NCBI RefSeq assembly: GCF_006980715.1
Contig: NZ_SBHN01000026.1
Coordinates: 16,604-80,603, forward strand
DNA: 64,000 nt
Direction of reading: 5' to 3'
Source: Telmatospirillum sp. J64-1
GTDB lineage: Bacteria; Pseudomonadota; Alphaproteobacteria; Rhodospirillales; Magnetospirillaceae
The notes beneath the pieces are model-generated. The model was not told the DNA's origin and searched no databases. It worked only from the letters and a program-made list of their open reading frames with translations. Shown piece by piece: positions 51,217 through 59,097 of the stretch (position 1 is the first letter of the stretch; every line of letters begins with the position of its first letter). The translations under genes and the position numbers were made by a program.

Positions 51217-52800
51217 ATGAAACGCTGTTCGGGAAAGATGCTGGCAGGCCCATTGGCTGCGCTGGTTGGCTTGGGTGTGGCGGCGATGCCCGGTATCGGC
51301 CTGGCGAACAGCTTCATTCTCGGAACCACTCCGGCAGGAGACGCGGCGGCGCTGGTCCCCAATGGTGTTGATACTGCGATCAAAGCCTTGCCCTCTCTCG
51401 TGCAGGAGGTGATGGAGCGCAGCGGCGTGCCGGGAATGGCCGTCGCGGTGATCCATGAAGGCGAAACCGTCTTTCTCGAAGGCTTCGGCGTTCGCAATCT
51501 GGACACCGGAGAGCCGGTCACCTCCGATACGGTTTTCCAGGTCGCCTCGGTATCCAAGTCCGTCTCCGCAACCATCGCCGCCATAGCGGTGAGCGAGGGC
51601 CGCGTGGCATGGGACGATCCGATCTCCGGCCATCTTCCCGGCTTCGCCCTCTCGGATCCTTACGTCGCACAGCACGCGACCATCGGCGATTTCTTCGCCC
51701 ATCGCAGCGGTCTGCCCGCAACTGCGGGTGACGAGCTCGAGGATCTGGGCTTCGGCCGGACGGCCATCATCGAGCGGCTCGCCCTGGTGCCCCTCGATCC
51801 GTTCCGGATTTCATACAACTACGCCAATTTCGGCACCACCCTCGCCGCCGAAGCGGTTGCCGCATCCTACGGCAAGGATTGGGAAACGCTTGCCGAAGAA
51901 CTTCTGTTCACGCCGCTGGGCATGAAAGATACGAGCTACCGTCACGCCGACTTCCTGGCCGCACCGGACAGGGCGCATCTGCATGCCTTCGAGGACGGTG
52001 CCTTCCGTCCTCTTTACGACCGGCAGCCCGATGCCCAGGCGCCGGCCGGAGGCGTCTCCTCGACCGCCGGCGATCTTGCCCGCTGGATCGCTCTGCTCTT
52101 GGCGGAAGGGCAGCATGGAGACGAGGCCATGATCGCCCGCCATGCGCTGCTTCCAGCCCTGCAGCCGCAGGTTACCAGTGCACCGGCGGCCAGCCTCTCC
52201 GAACGCCCGGGCACCTATGGCTTCGGCTTCAATGTCGGTGTCAGCGCCACCGGACGGCCCGTGATGAACCATTCGGGCGCTTTCATGCTGGGGACAGGGA
52301 CACACTTCCAAATCATGCCGGAGCAGAAGCTCGGCATTCTCGTGCTTTCCAACGGCGCACCTGTGGGGGCGGTCGAAGCCATCGGCAGCGCCTTCATGGA
52401 CATGGTGCAGTTCGGGACCTATACGCGCGACTGGTACGGCGCCTATCACTCCGTCATGAGCGCCATGTTTGAACCGATCGGCGATCTTGCCGGTCTCGAC
52501 CGGCCGCAGACAGCCCTCCCCCATGCCGACTTGGGAACCTATGAGGGGCGCTTCAACAATCCCTATTTCGGCCCGGCCGAGATTGCAATCCACGACGGAA
52601 AACTGGTTCTCTCGCTGGGACCGGTACCCTACAGATTTCCGCTCGAACACTGGTCGGGCAACGTTTTCGCCCTGGCCCCCAGCAACGAAAACGCCCCACC
52701 TGGATCTCTTTCATCCGTGACCTTCGACCATGACGGATCACGCGCGACCGGCTTTCTCGTAGAATATTTGAATGAAAACGGTCTTGGCCACTGGGAGTGA
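51217..52800 (+). CDS. Beta-lactamase-fold serine hydrolase (class C/penicillin-binding-like), exported
   Basis: 527 residues with a signal peptide (~1-30, cleavage near GLANS). The catalytic Ser-x-x-Lys is in VASVSKSVSA (~111-114), the YxN motif is YNYANFG (~207) and an HSG is found in MNHSGAFMLG in place of the KTG box. A C-terminal ~130-residue beta domain (residues ~400-525) follows, typical of EstB/Pab87-like serine hydrolases rather than true resistance beta-lactamases. Possible D-aminopeptidase or esterase acting in the periplasm. Single gene with no close partner. Confidence 0.87.
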   Translation: MKRCSGKMLAGPLAALVGLGVAAMPGIGLANSFILGTTPAGDAAALVPNGVDTAIKALPSLVQEVMERSGVPGMAVAVIHEGETVFLEGFGVRNLDTGEPVTSDTVFQVASVSKSVSATIAAIAVSEGRVAWDDPISGHLPGFALSDPYVAQHATIGDFFAHRSGLPATAGDELEDLGFGRTAIIERLALVPLDPFRISYNYANFGTTLAAEAVAASYGKDWETLAEELLFTPLGMKDTSYRHADFLAAPDRAHLHAFEDGAFRPLYDRQPDAQAPAGGVSSTAGDLARWIALLLAEGQHGDEAMIARHALLPALQPQVTSAPAASLSERPGTYGFGFNVGVSATGRPVMNHSGAFMLGTGTHFQIMPEQKLGILVLSNGAPVGAVEAIGSAFMDMVQFGTYTRDWYGAYHSVMSAMFEPIGDLAGLDRPQTALPHADLGTYEGRFNNPYFGPAEIAIHDGKLVLSLGPVPYRFPLEHWSGNVFALAPSNENAPPGSLSSVTFDHDGSRATGFLVEYLNENGLGHWE

Positions 52801-52860
52801 CGGGCCATAGGCGTACTGTTCGTGGAAAGCGGGGAGTAAAATTCTCCCCGTACGCAACGA

Positions 52861-52968
52861 GCAGGACTTTATTGTCGGGCTGCGGCTGGTCGTCACAGAT
52901 GGCCGTACTCTCGGTCTCGGAGCAGCCAAAAACACCCACCAGGAAGAAGCGCAGCCGGAAGATCGGCG
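52861..52968. repeat. Diverged 108-base repeat, copy A
   Basis: The segment beginning gcaggactttattgtcggg aligns without large gaps to 58955-59061, at roughly three-quarters or better identity by eye. In the plus direction both encode a QDFIV-x-LRL-x-x-TDGRTL-x-LG pattern, but neither is in a gene. It lies in the 300-base gene-free gap between the serine hydrolase and rodA; the rest of that gap shows nothing recognisable. Confidence 0.6.
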
Positions 52969-53102
52969 ACGGCAGCTTGAAGATATAGGCGTCCAAGGCT
53001 GGCGCGGTCATTACTTGGCTACCTTGAACCTTCCACATGATGCATCTGTTGCGAGGATTGGGGGCGTACAGTCCCCCCCTCTGCCGTGACGGTTTCCCAT
53101 GA

Positions 53103-54215
53103 TCATCCTTCGCGCCCCAATCGGGGGTTCAACGACACGTTGAGCATCAAGCCGGCGGCCAGCATGACGGTCAGCATAGCCGTGCCCCCATAGGAAACCA
53201 GCGGGAGAGGAATGCCGACGACCGGAATCAGGCCCATGACCATCGCCGTGTTGATGAACAAATATAGGAACAAGGAGGTCGCCAAGCCGACGGCGATCAG
53301 GCGGCCAAAAGTATGGCGCGAGCGGAATGCAACGGCATAGCCGTAGAGAACCAGGCCCATATAAGCCAGCAAGACGAAGAGCGCACCGATGAAGCCGAAT
53401 TCCTCGCCAAGAATGACGAAGATGAAATCGGTATGGCGTTCCGGCAGGAATCCAAGACGCCCCTGCGTTCCCTCAAGAAATCCCCGGCCGCTCCATCCTC
53501 CCGAACCGAAGGCAATCAAGGACTGGTTGATGTTGTATCCGGCACCGAGGGGATCACTGGTCGGATCCAGAAAGGTCATCACACGGCGTTTCTGGTAGGC
53601 ATGCAAGCTGGCCCATACGATAGGAACCGCAGCAGCAATCGCCGCTGCCCCCATTCCGAAAATCCAGCTTGGGATACCGGCGGCAAAGAAAATCGCGACG
53701 GCGATTGCCCCAAGCAGAAGCGTGTTGCCGAGATTTGGTTGCATGAAAACCAGCACCGTCGGCACCGCTGTCAGCAGCAGGGGAACAAGCAGACGATGAA
53801 GTCTTCCTCCTTCCGTGGAAGGCAAGCTGTGGAAGTAGCGGGCAAGGGCCAGCACCAGGGCGATCTTCATCAATTCAGAGGGCTGAAGGGTGATGATCCC
53901 CAGATTGATCCAACGTTGCGCCCCCATGCCCACATGCCCCATGACCTCGACCACGACGAGGAGGGCAAGCACGACAGCGTAAAGCGAATAGGCGTGGCGG
54001 AGCAGGAGCCGCAGGTCTATCAACGTCAGCAATCCGGCAAGCAGGACGCCGAAGCCGTAGCGGAGAATATGCGGCCATGCCCATGGCAGTAAATTGCCGC
54101 TGGCCGCCGAATACAGGGCTGCGGAACCAGCCGCCGCAAGAAAGGCAGTGAGAAAGAGAAAGGCCCAGTCAGGGCCTTTCAAGTTGCGTATGGTGGTAAA
54201 GACTCGGGACAGCAT
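53103..54215 (-). CDS. rodA: RodA/FtsW-type peptidoglycan glycosyltransferase
   Basis: 370-residue SEDS membrane protein with ten helices. Landmarks: WAFLFLTAFLAAAGSAALYS, GAQRWINLGIITLQPSELMK, FMQPNLGNTLLLGAIAVAIF, FLEGTQGRLGFLPERHTDFI and PLVSYGGTAMLTVMLAAGLM. It polymerises lipid II during cell elongation, normally with PBP2. Here no pbpA/mreCD gene accompanies it; it follows terC by only 9 bases, an unusual pairing. Confidence 0.93.
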   Translation of the reverse strand: MLSRVFTTIRNLKGPDWAFLFLTAFLAAAGSAALYSAASGNLLPWAWPHILRYGFGVLLAGLLTLIDLRLLLRHAYSLYAVVLALLVVVEVMGHVGMGAQRWINLGIITLQPSELMKIALVLALARYFHSLPSTEGGRLHRLLVPLLLTAVPTVLVFMQPNLGNTLLLGAIAVAIFFAAGIPSWIFGMGAAAIAAAVPIVWASLHAYQKRRVMTFLDPTSDPLGAGYNINQSLIAFGSGGWSGRGFLEGTQGRLGFLPERHTDFIFVILGEEFGFIGALFVLLAYMGLVLYGYAVAFRSRHTFGRLIAVGLATSLFLYLFINTAMVMGLIPVVGIPLPLVSYGGTAMLTVMLAAGLMLNVSLNPRLGREG

Positions 54216-54224
54216 GTTTTTTGA

Positions 54225-55211
54225 TTACTGGCGTTCCGCCGCCACGGTTTCGCGTGTCTTGATCAGCGACACGATGATGCCGAGGGCCAGCAGGCCGGCG
54301 GTGACGCCCAGCGACAGCAGGGGATCGACCTTGCCGAAGACCTGGGCCCAGAAGATCTTGCCGCCGACGAAGACCAGCACGGCGGCCAGGGCGTATCGCA
54401 GATATTCGAACCGGGCCACGATGGCGGCCAGGGCGAAATAGAGCGCGCGCAGGCCGAGGATGGCGAAGATGTTGCTGGTATAGACGATGAAGGGATCGGT
54501 GGTGATGGCGAAGACCGCCGGGATGCTGTCCACCGCGAAGATCAGGTCGGAGATCTCGACCACGATCAGGGCCAGGAAAAGCGGCGTGACGTAGAGCTTG
54601 CTCGCCCCCTGTTCCGTCGTCTGACGGATGAAGAAGCGGTTGCCGTGCAGGCTGTCCGTCACCGGCACGACCCGCCGCAAGGCGCGGACGAGGCGGCTTT
54701 GGCTGGGGTCGTCGGGGGTTTCGTCGGTGAACAGCATCTTGATGCCGGTGAGGATCAGGAAGCCCCCGAACAGCCACAGTACCCAGTGGAATTCATGGAC
54801 CAGGGCCGTCCCCAGGCCGATCATGATGCCGCGCAGCAGGATGACGCCCAGGATACCCCAGAACAACACCCGGTGCTGATATTGACGGGGAATGGCGAAG
54901 GAGGCGAAGACCAGGGAGATGACGAAGACATTGTCCAGCGACAGGCTCTTCTCGACCAGATAGCCGGTGAAGAATTCCATGCCGGCAGTGGCGCCGATGC
55001 TCCACCAGACCCAGAGGCCGAAGATACAGGCGACGGCGATGTAGAAGGCGGAAAGCAGCAGGCTTTCGCGCACCCCGATCTCGCGCTGGCGCCGGTGAAG
55101 GAGGCCGAGATCGAGGAACAGAAGGGTGAGCACCACGGAGAGGAACAGCAGCCACGCCCAGACAGGGGTGCCGAGCATGGTGCCGGAAAGGAAGGTAAAG
55201 AAGGTCAACAT
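54225..55211 (-). CDS. terC: TerC-family integral membrane protein
   Basis: 328 residues with about nine helices and the family signatures VEKSLSLDNVFVISLVFASF and SDLIFAVDSIPAVFAITTDP, with conserved acidic residues within the membrane. Ends with a typical LLSLGVTAGLLALGIIVSLI. TerC/Alx proteins are linked to manganese export and metalation of exported proteins, and to tellurite resistance. I looked for a yybP-ykoY manganese riboswitch upstream and did not find one. Confidence 0.92.
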   Translation of the reverse strand: MLTFFTFLSGTMLGTPVWAWLLFLSVVLTLLFLDLGLLHRRQREIGVRESLLLSAFYIAVACIFGLWVWWSIGATAGMEFFTGYLVEKSLSLDNVFVISLVFASFAIPRQYQHRVLFWGILGVILLRGIMIGLGTALVHEFHWVLWLFGGFLILTGIKMLFTDETPDDPSQSRLVRALRRVVPVTDSLHGNRFFIRQTTEQGASKLYVTPLFLALIVVEISDLIFAVDSIPAVFAITTDPFIVYTSNIFAILGLRALYFALAAIVARFEYLRYALAAVLVFVGGKIFWAQVFGKVDPLLSLGVTAGLLALGIIVSLIKTRETVAAERQ

Positions 55212-55387
55212 TTCACGGGCTCATGAAATGATGCGCTGCGATGGCGCATTGAGACTTGGTCCGACATCACAGCGAACGCCTTCGCTGCCAGAGGGGCCCG
55301 GACCAGGCTGATGGGCAGGCTTCCAGAAAAAAACCGTTCCGGAATGAGGCGAGGCGGTTCTGCGGAGTTCCCTCCCTCGGATTCCGG

Positions 55388-55407
55388 AAAAGCGGGACCG
55401 CTTTTTT
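55388..55407. terminator. Rho-independent terminator between the hemolysin-family gene and terC
   Basis: AAAAGCGG-ga-CCGCTTTT is a perfect 8-base stem followed by TT, with A-tracts on the left and T-tracts on the right. It should terminate the minus-strand operon ending at 55414 and could work in both directions. Confidence 0.75.
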
Positions 55408-55413
55408 CTCCGC

Positions 55414-56712
55414 CTATTTCGTTGTGGGTGGCTGGGGCGACACCATGATTTTGTCGATCCGCCGTCCATCCATGTCTACGACTTCGAAGCGCAGACCATT
55501 CCAGATGAAGGAATCGCTGGCTTTGGGGATGGAACGGTATTCATGCAGAACAAAGCCCGCCAGTGTCGTGTAATGATCGGTTTCGGTCCCGGCCTTCAGG
55601 CCCAGGATGTGGAAGGCCTCGGCAGCGCTCATATCCCCGTCGATCAGCCAGGATCCGTCTTCACGCTGGATCGCTTGGGGCTCCCATTCCTCCCCATGCT
55701 CGACCAAGCCGCCAACCAGCGAGGACAAGACATCGGCAGCGGTGACAATGCCTTCGACGGTCCCGTATTCGTCCACCACGACGGCAAGATGAATAGGGGA
55801 ACGCTTGAGATGCTCAAGCACGTTGAGAGCGCCGGCGTTATCCGGAACGGCCTCAACCGCCCGAACCAGTTTCGTAATTTCGAAGGGTTGGCCTGCCAGC
55901 ACATGATCAAGAAGGTCCTTGGCCAGGACCACCCCCATCAGGTTGTTCAGCTCGCCACGGCAGACGGGATAGCGGGAATGGTAGGTGTCCTTGATCTTCC
56001 GGACCAATGCTTCCTGGGGTTCGTTGAGATCAAGCCAGACCACTTCCATGCGCGGCGTCATGATCGTGCGCACCTTGCGGTCGGCAAAACGCATGACCGC
56101 GCCGATCATCTTTTCCTCTTCGGGCTTCAACACCCCGGCCGCAGTGCTTTCCGTCAGGACCGCCCGGATTTCATCCTCGGTCATGGCTTGTTCGTGAGCC
56201 TGCAAACGGAACAGCTTGAGGATCACTGCGCTTGATCGATCCAGAAGCCACACGGCTGGGGATGATATGCGGGCGAGCAGCCACATGGGAGGGGCTATGA
56301 TCGAGGCCACGCCTTCCGGATTCGCCAGGGCCAATTGCTTGGGTACCAATTCGCCGATGATCAGCGAGGCATAGGTGACCAGCACCACCACGAGGCCGAA
56401 GCTGATGCTTTGGGCATAGGGAGCGAGGAGAGGGATCTGCGCGAGCAATTCCGCGGGATACGGCGCCAATGTTGCGCCCGAATAGGCGCCAGCCAGAATA
56501 CCGACCAGAGTGATCCCGATTTGCACAGTGGAGAGAAAACGGCCCGGATTTTCGGCCAGCCGCAAGGCGAGGCGCGCACCCGTGGAACCGTTCTCCGCTC
56601 GGGCGGCAAGCCGGTGGCGGCTGGAGGATACCACCGCAAGTTCGGACATCGCCAAGAACCCATTGATCACAATAAGGAATATAATGATCGAGATTTCAAA
56701 TAAGAGCGTCAT
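55414..56712 (-). CDS. Hemolysin-family CNNM/CBS/CorC protein
   Basis: 432 residues. Order: DUF21/CNNM membrane domain with four helices (residues ~1-195, FLIVINGFLAMSELAVVSSS and LVTYASLIIGELVPKQLALA), a CBS pair (~210-335, VRTIMTPRMEVVWLDLNEPQ and VVDEYGTVEGIVTAADVLSS) and a C-terminal CorC_HlyC domain (~345-430). Family members influence magnesium or cobalt efflux or membrane stress. ATG 56712 is chosen; a GTG at 56724 overlaps the stop of exoD (GTGA), suggesting coupling and an alternative start. Confidence 0.9.
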   Translation of the reverse strand: MTLLFEISIIIFLIVINGFLAMSELAVVSSSRHRLAARAENGSTGARLALRLAENPGRFLSTVQIGITLVGILAGAYSGATLAPYPAELLAQIPLLAPYAQSISFGLVVVLVTYASLIIGELVPKQLALANPEGVASIIAPPMWLLARISSPAVWLLDRSSAVILKLFRLQAHEQAMTEDEIRAVLTESTAAGVLKPEEEKMIGAVMRFADRKVRTIMTPRMEVVWLDLNEPQEALVRKIKDTYHSRYPVCRGELNNLMGVVLAKDLLDHVLAGQPFEITKLVRAVEAVPDNAGALNVLEHLKRSPIHLAVVVDEYGTVEGIVTAADVLSSLVGGLVEHGEEWEPQAIQREDGSWLIDGDMSAAEAFHILGLKAGTETDHYTTLAGFVLHEYRSIPKASDSFIWNGLRFEVVDMDGRRIDKIMVSPQPPTTK

Positions 56713-56720
56713 TTCGAGGT

Positions 56721-57374
56721 TCACGAAGACGAAAGGAGGAAAAACACGAAGGCCTTGACGGCGGCGAAGAGAATAGAACCGGCGAGGACCAAACTCAGTA
56801 TGCCCAGAATGGCTCCGCCCAGAACGAATACACCGTCGCGCTCAAAGAAGCCCAAGGCGATAACTGAAATCGCCAAGGCAGGAAGCATGTTACCGAAAGG
56901 AATGGGCAGAGCGATCACGACCGCCAGAACCAGGCAAAGCAACGAAATCGTCCGTTCCGCCGAAAAATGGGTGGCCCAGAGCAGTCTCGGTTTGAGCAGC
57001 CGCTCGACCCGGTGGAGCCAAGGGATTCCCCGTTCGATGATGAGGGCGAAATCCTCACGGGCGATGGACCGCTCGGCGAGCCAGCGGGGAAACCACGGCT
57101 GATGCCGGCCATATACGAATTGCGCGGCCACTAGTATCAGCGGCATTCCCAAGACCGCCGACATGCCGGGCGGGGCGGGAAAAACATTGGGGAAGGCAAA
57201 AAGCAGGAACAAAATGCCATAGGCGCGATCTCCAAGAGCTGCTGCAACAGCTCCAAGGGTGATGCGCCGATGTGGCCAATCGGCCGCGAAGTTCCGCAAA
57301 AGAACAGAGACAGGTGGACGACTTCGCGGTTCTTCGTCCGTATCTTCGTACCGGATGCTACATCGATCAGGCAT
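56721..57374 (-). CDS. exoD: ExoD-family membrane protein
   Basis: 217 residues with several helices. Landmarks: ITLGAVAAALGDRAYGILFL, FAFPNVFPAPPGMSAVLGMP and RLLKPRLLWATHFSAERTIS, typical of ExoD (exopolysaccharide synthesis, originally Rhizobium). Function is poorly understood. Start 57374 follows GGAAGGAAA; an upstream ATG at 57476 is too far into the oxyR promoter. It is divergent from oxyR and coupled to the downstream hemolysin-family gene. Confidence 0.87.
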   Translation of the reverse strand: MPDRCSIRYEDTDEEPRSRPPVSVLLRNFAADWPHRRITLGAVAAALGDRAYGILFLLFAFPNVFPAPPGMSAVLGMPLILVAAQFVYGRHQPWFPRWLAERSIAREDFALIIERGIPWLHRVERLLKPRLLWATHFSAERTISLLCLVLAVVIALPIPFGNMLPALAISVIALGFFERDGVFVLGGAILGILSLVLAGSILFAAVKAFVFFLLSSS

Positions 57375-57489
57375 TTTCTTTCCTTCCGGAAAACTCTCCG
57401 GTAGCGCCACACCCATTCTGAAGCATGGCTCAGAGGGCTTCCCTAAGCGGCGGCCGGGCCGTTTCCTACCGCTCAATATAGTCAGGCAG

Positions 57490-57540
57490 ATAGATAGCCT
57501 CTAATTCATTGTTTCTTATTCTGTGATAGGCTGCTGCTAA
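57490..57540. promoter_or_regulatory. Two OxyR-type half-sites in the exoD-oxyR gap
   Basis: Two ATAG-N7-CTAA motifs occur, at 57490-57504 and 57526-57540. The OxyR consensus is repeated ATAG-N7-CTAT. The second lies 15 bases before the oxyR ATG, in a position for autoregulation. The spacing between motifs is larger than canonical by about 14 bases. Confidence 0.4.
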
Positions 57541-57555
57541 CAGAAGAGAAAGCCC

Positions 57556-58506
57556 ATGTTCACATTGCGCCAGCTTCGCTATATCGTCGCTGTCGGCGAT
57601 ACCCTCAGCTTCCGCCAAGCGGCAGAAATCTGCCATGTCTCGCAACCCACATTGAGCGTGCAGGTCCAGGAGGTCGAAAACTTCCTCGGCGTGCAATTGT
57701 TCGAGCGCAACCGGCGCTCCGTCGTGCTGACGCCGCTAGGGCGGGAAATTGTCGAGCGGGCCAAGGTCGTGCTGCGGGAAGCGGATGAGATCGTCGATCT
57801 TTCTCGTTCGGCCCGGAAACCGTTGTCAGGCCCCCTGCGGCTTGGCGTCATCGCCACTTTGGGACCGTATCTCCTGCCCTATGTCCTGTCGGCCTTCCGC
57901 CAGGAACATCCGGATCTTCGGCTTTATCTCCGTGAAGATCCTTCCCGGCGTCTGGAACGCCGCCTCAAGGAAGGGGAGCTCGACCTGATTCTCGTGGATC
58001 TTCCGGTCGATATGCAGGGGCTCCAGAGCATGGATCTGTTCTTGGAGCCGTTATGGTTGGCAGCGCCGCGAAGCCACCCCCTCGCCCAGCGGGATCATGT
58101 CTCACCCGAAGACCTGGCAGGCGGGGAACTGCTTTTGCTCGAAGAGGGGCATTGCCTGCGCGACGAGGTGCTGGAGCTTTGCCAGAAGGTTGGCGCGATG
58201 GAACATGGTGGTTTTCAGGCCACCAGCCTGGACACGCTCCGCCAGATGGTTGCCAGCAATATCGGTCTGACACTTTTGCCCGATCTCTATGTCGCGGCGG
58301 AGGCTGCCCAGGATACCCAGATCCGGGTGATTCCCTTTCATCCGCCACAGCCGACGCGGACGGTTTCCCTGATCTGGCGACAGAATTCGGCCAGGGCGAA
58401 GGAGTTCCAGGAGTTCGGGGCATTCATTCTGGAAAGACTGCCCGCCAGCCTTGAGCGCCTTCCGGCTCGTAGCGCCGCCAAGCCGGAGCGGCTGGACTGT
58501 CCTTGA
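57556..58506 (+). CDS. oxyR: Hydrogen peroxide-inducible genes activator OxyR
   Basis: 316-residue LysR regulator. HTH: FTLRQLRYIVAVGDTLSFRQ, then VSQPTLSVQVQEVENFLGVQ. The redox pair is kept exactly: GHCLRDEVLELC, two cysteines eight residues between, equivalent to E. coli Cys199 and Cys208, followed by ATSLDTLRQMVASNIGLTLL. It senses peroxide by disulfide formation. The last ~12 residues (RSAAKPERLDCP) look non-native: antisense MipA remnant sequence begins here, so a rearrangement may have replaced the original C-terminus. Confidence 0.93.
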   Translation: MFTLRQLRYIVAVGDTLSFRQAAEICHVSQPTLSVQVQEVENFLGVQLFERNRRSVVLTPLGREIVERAKVVLREADEIVDLSRSARKPLSGPLRLGVIATLGPYLLPYVLSAFRQEHPDLRLYLREDPSRRLERRLKEGELDLILVDLPVDMQGLQSMDLFLEPLWLAAPRSHPLAQRDHVSPEDLAGGELLLLEEGHCLRDEVLELCQKVGAMEHGGFQATSLDTLRQMVASNIGLTLLPDLYVAAEAAQDTQIRVIPFHPPQPTRTVSLIWRQNSARAKEFQEFGAFILERLPASLERLPARSAAKPERLDCP

Positions 58507-58763
58507 TCTACTCCGAAGAACGTACGCATGTACCGCTCATCGCCCCAGGAAAGGCCTGGCCCAGCCGAGAACTGAAGACGAGGTGTCGGCCGATACGTTG
58601 CCCTAGCCTCGAGATTCACGACCGTACCCTGTCCTTTCCCGCCAACGTCGGACAATGCACTCGCGTTCAGCGACATCCATCCAGCGCGATAGCTGGCGGA
58701 GGTCCCGGCACAGGTCGTAGCATCTATATTGCCCAGACCGCGCAAGTGTACCAGGGGCAACGC
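58481..58763 (-). pseudogene. MipA/OmpV-family outer-membrane protein remnant
   Basis: On the minus strand, GTSASYRAGWMSLNASALSD, then VGGKGQGTVVNLEARATYRP and PGLSWGDERYMRTFFGVDQ match the central strands of MipA/OmpV proteins, including the hallmark YMRTFFGV. Both ends are missing. It is fused on its upstream side to an RND fragment and on its downstream side overlaps the tail of oxyR. It is clearly a relic. Confidence 0.78.
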
Positions 58764-58781
58764 ACGCATCGCATTTTCAGG

Positions 58782-58946
58782 CCGCCGACGGAAACTTGCA
58801 TCCGCGCCGAGACCCAGGGCGATGGGCAACATGCCGGCCACCATTGCGATGATGGTCACCACAATGGGGCAAGCGCGTTTATGACACGCATCGAGCAGCG
58901 CGTCGTTCAGAGACAGACTGCGTTCACGGATGCCAAGGATTGTGCA
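58782..58946 (-). pseudogene. RND efflux permease internal remnant
   Basis: The minus strand encodes ILGIRERSLSLNDALLDACH, then KRACPIVVTIIAMVAGMLPI and ALGLGADASFRRR. This is the conserved segment of AcrB/MexB/MdtB-type permeases just before the last helix (…DALLDAxxxRxRPIxMTxxAxxxGxLPLAxGxGA). The final helix that should follow is missing here but an equivalent piece lies at 49.3-49.4 kb on the same strand. Confidence 0.8.
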
Positions 58947-58954
58947 CTCAACGG

Positions 58955-59061
58955 GCAGGACTTTATCGTCAGATTACGGCTGGCCAACACAGATGGCCGA
59001 ACCCTCGATCTCGGAAGCGCCGCAGCGCCCATCAGGAAGGAGCTTAGCCGGAAGATCGGCG
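58955..59061. repeat. Diverged 108-base repeat, copy B
   Basis: Counterpart of 52861-52968, with one single-base gap. Copy B sits just upstream (minus-strand sense) of the RND remnant and 37 bases from the MFS gene's stop. The two copies bracket the rodA-to-oxyR block. Confidence 0.6.
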
Positions 59062-59097
59062 CCGAATGCCTCCGCTGCATTGACTACACCACCACCT

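Noticed and set aside
55212..55387. Possible yybP-ykoY manganese riboswitch before terC
   Set aside because: The conserved GGGGAGUA-type and matching 3' core elements are not found in the leader; only an unrelated terminator hairpin lies upstream.
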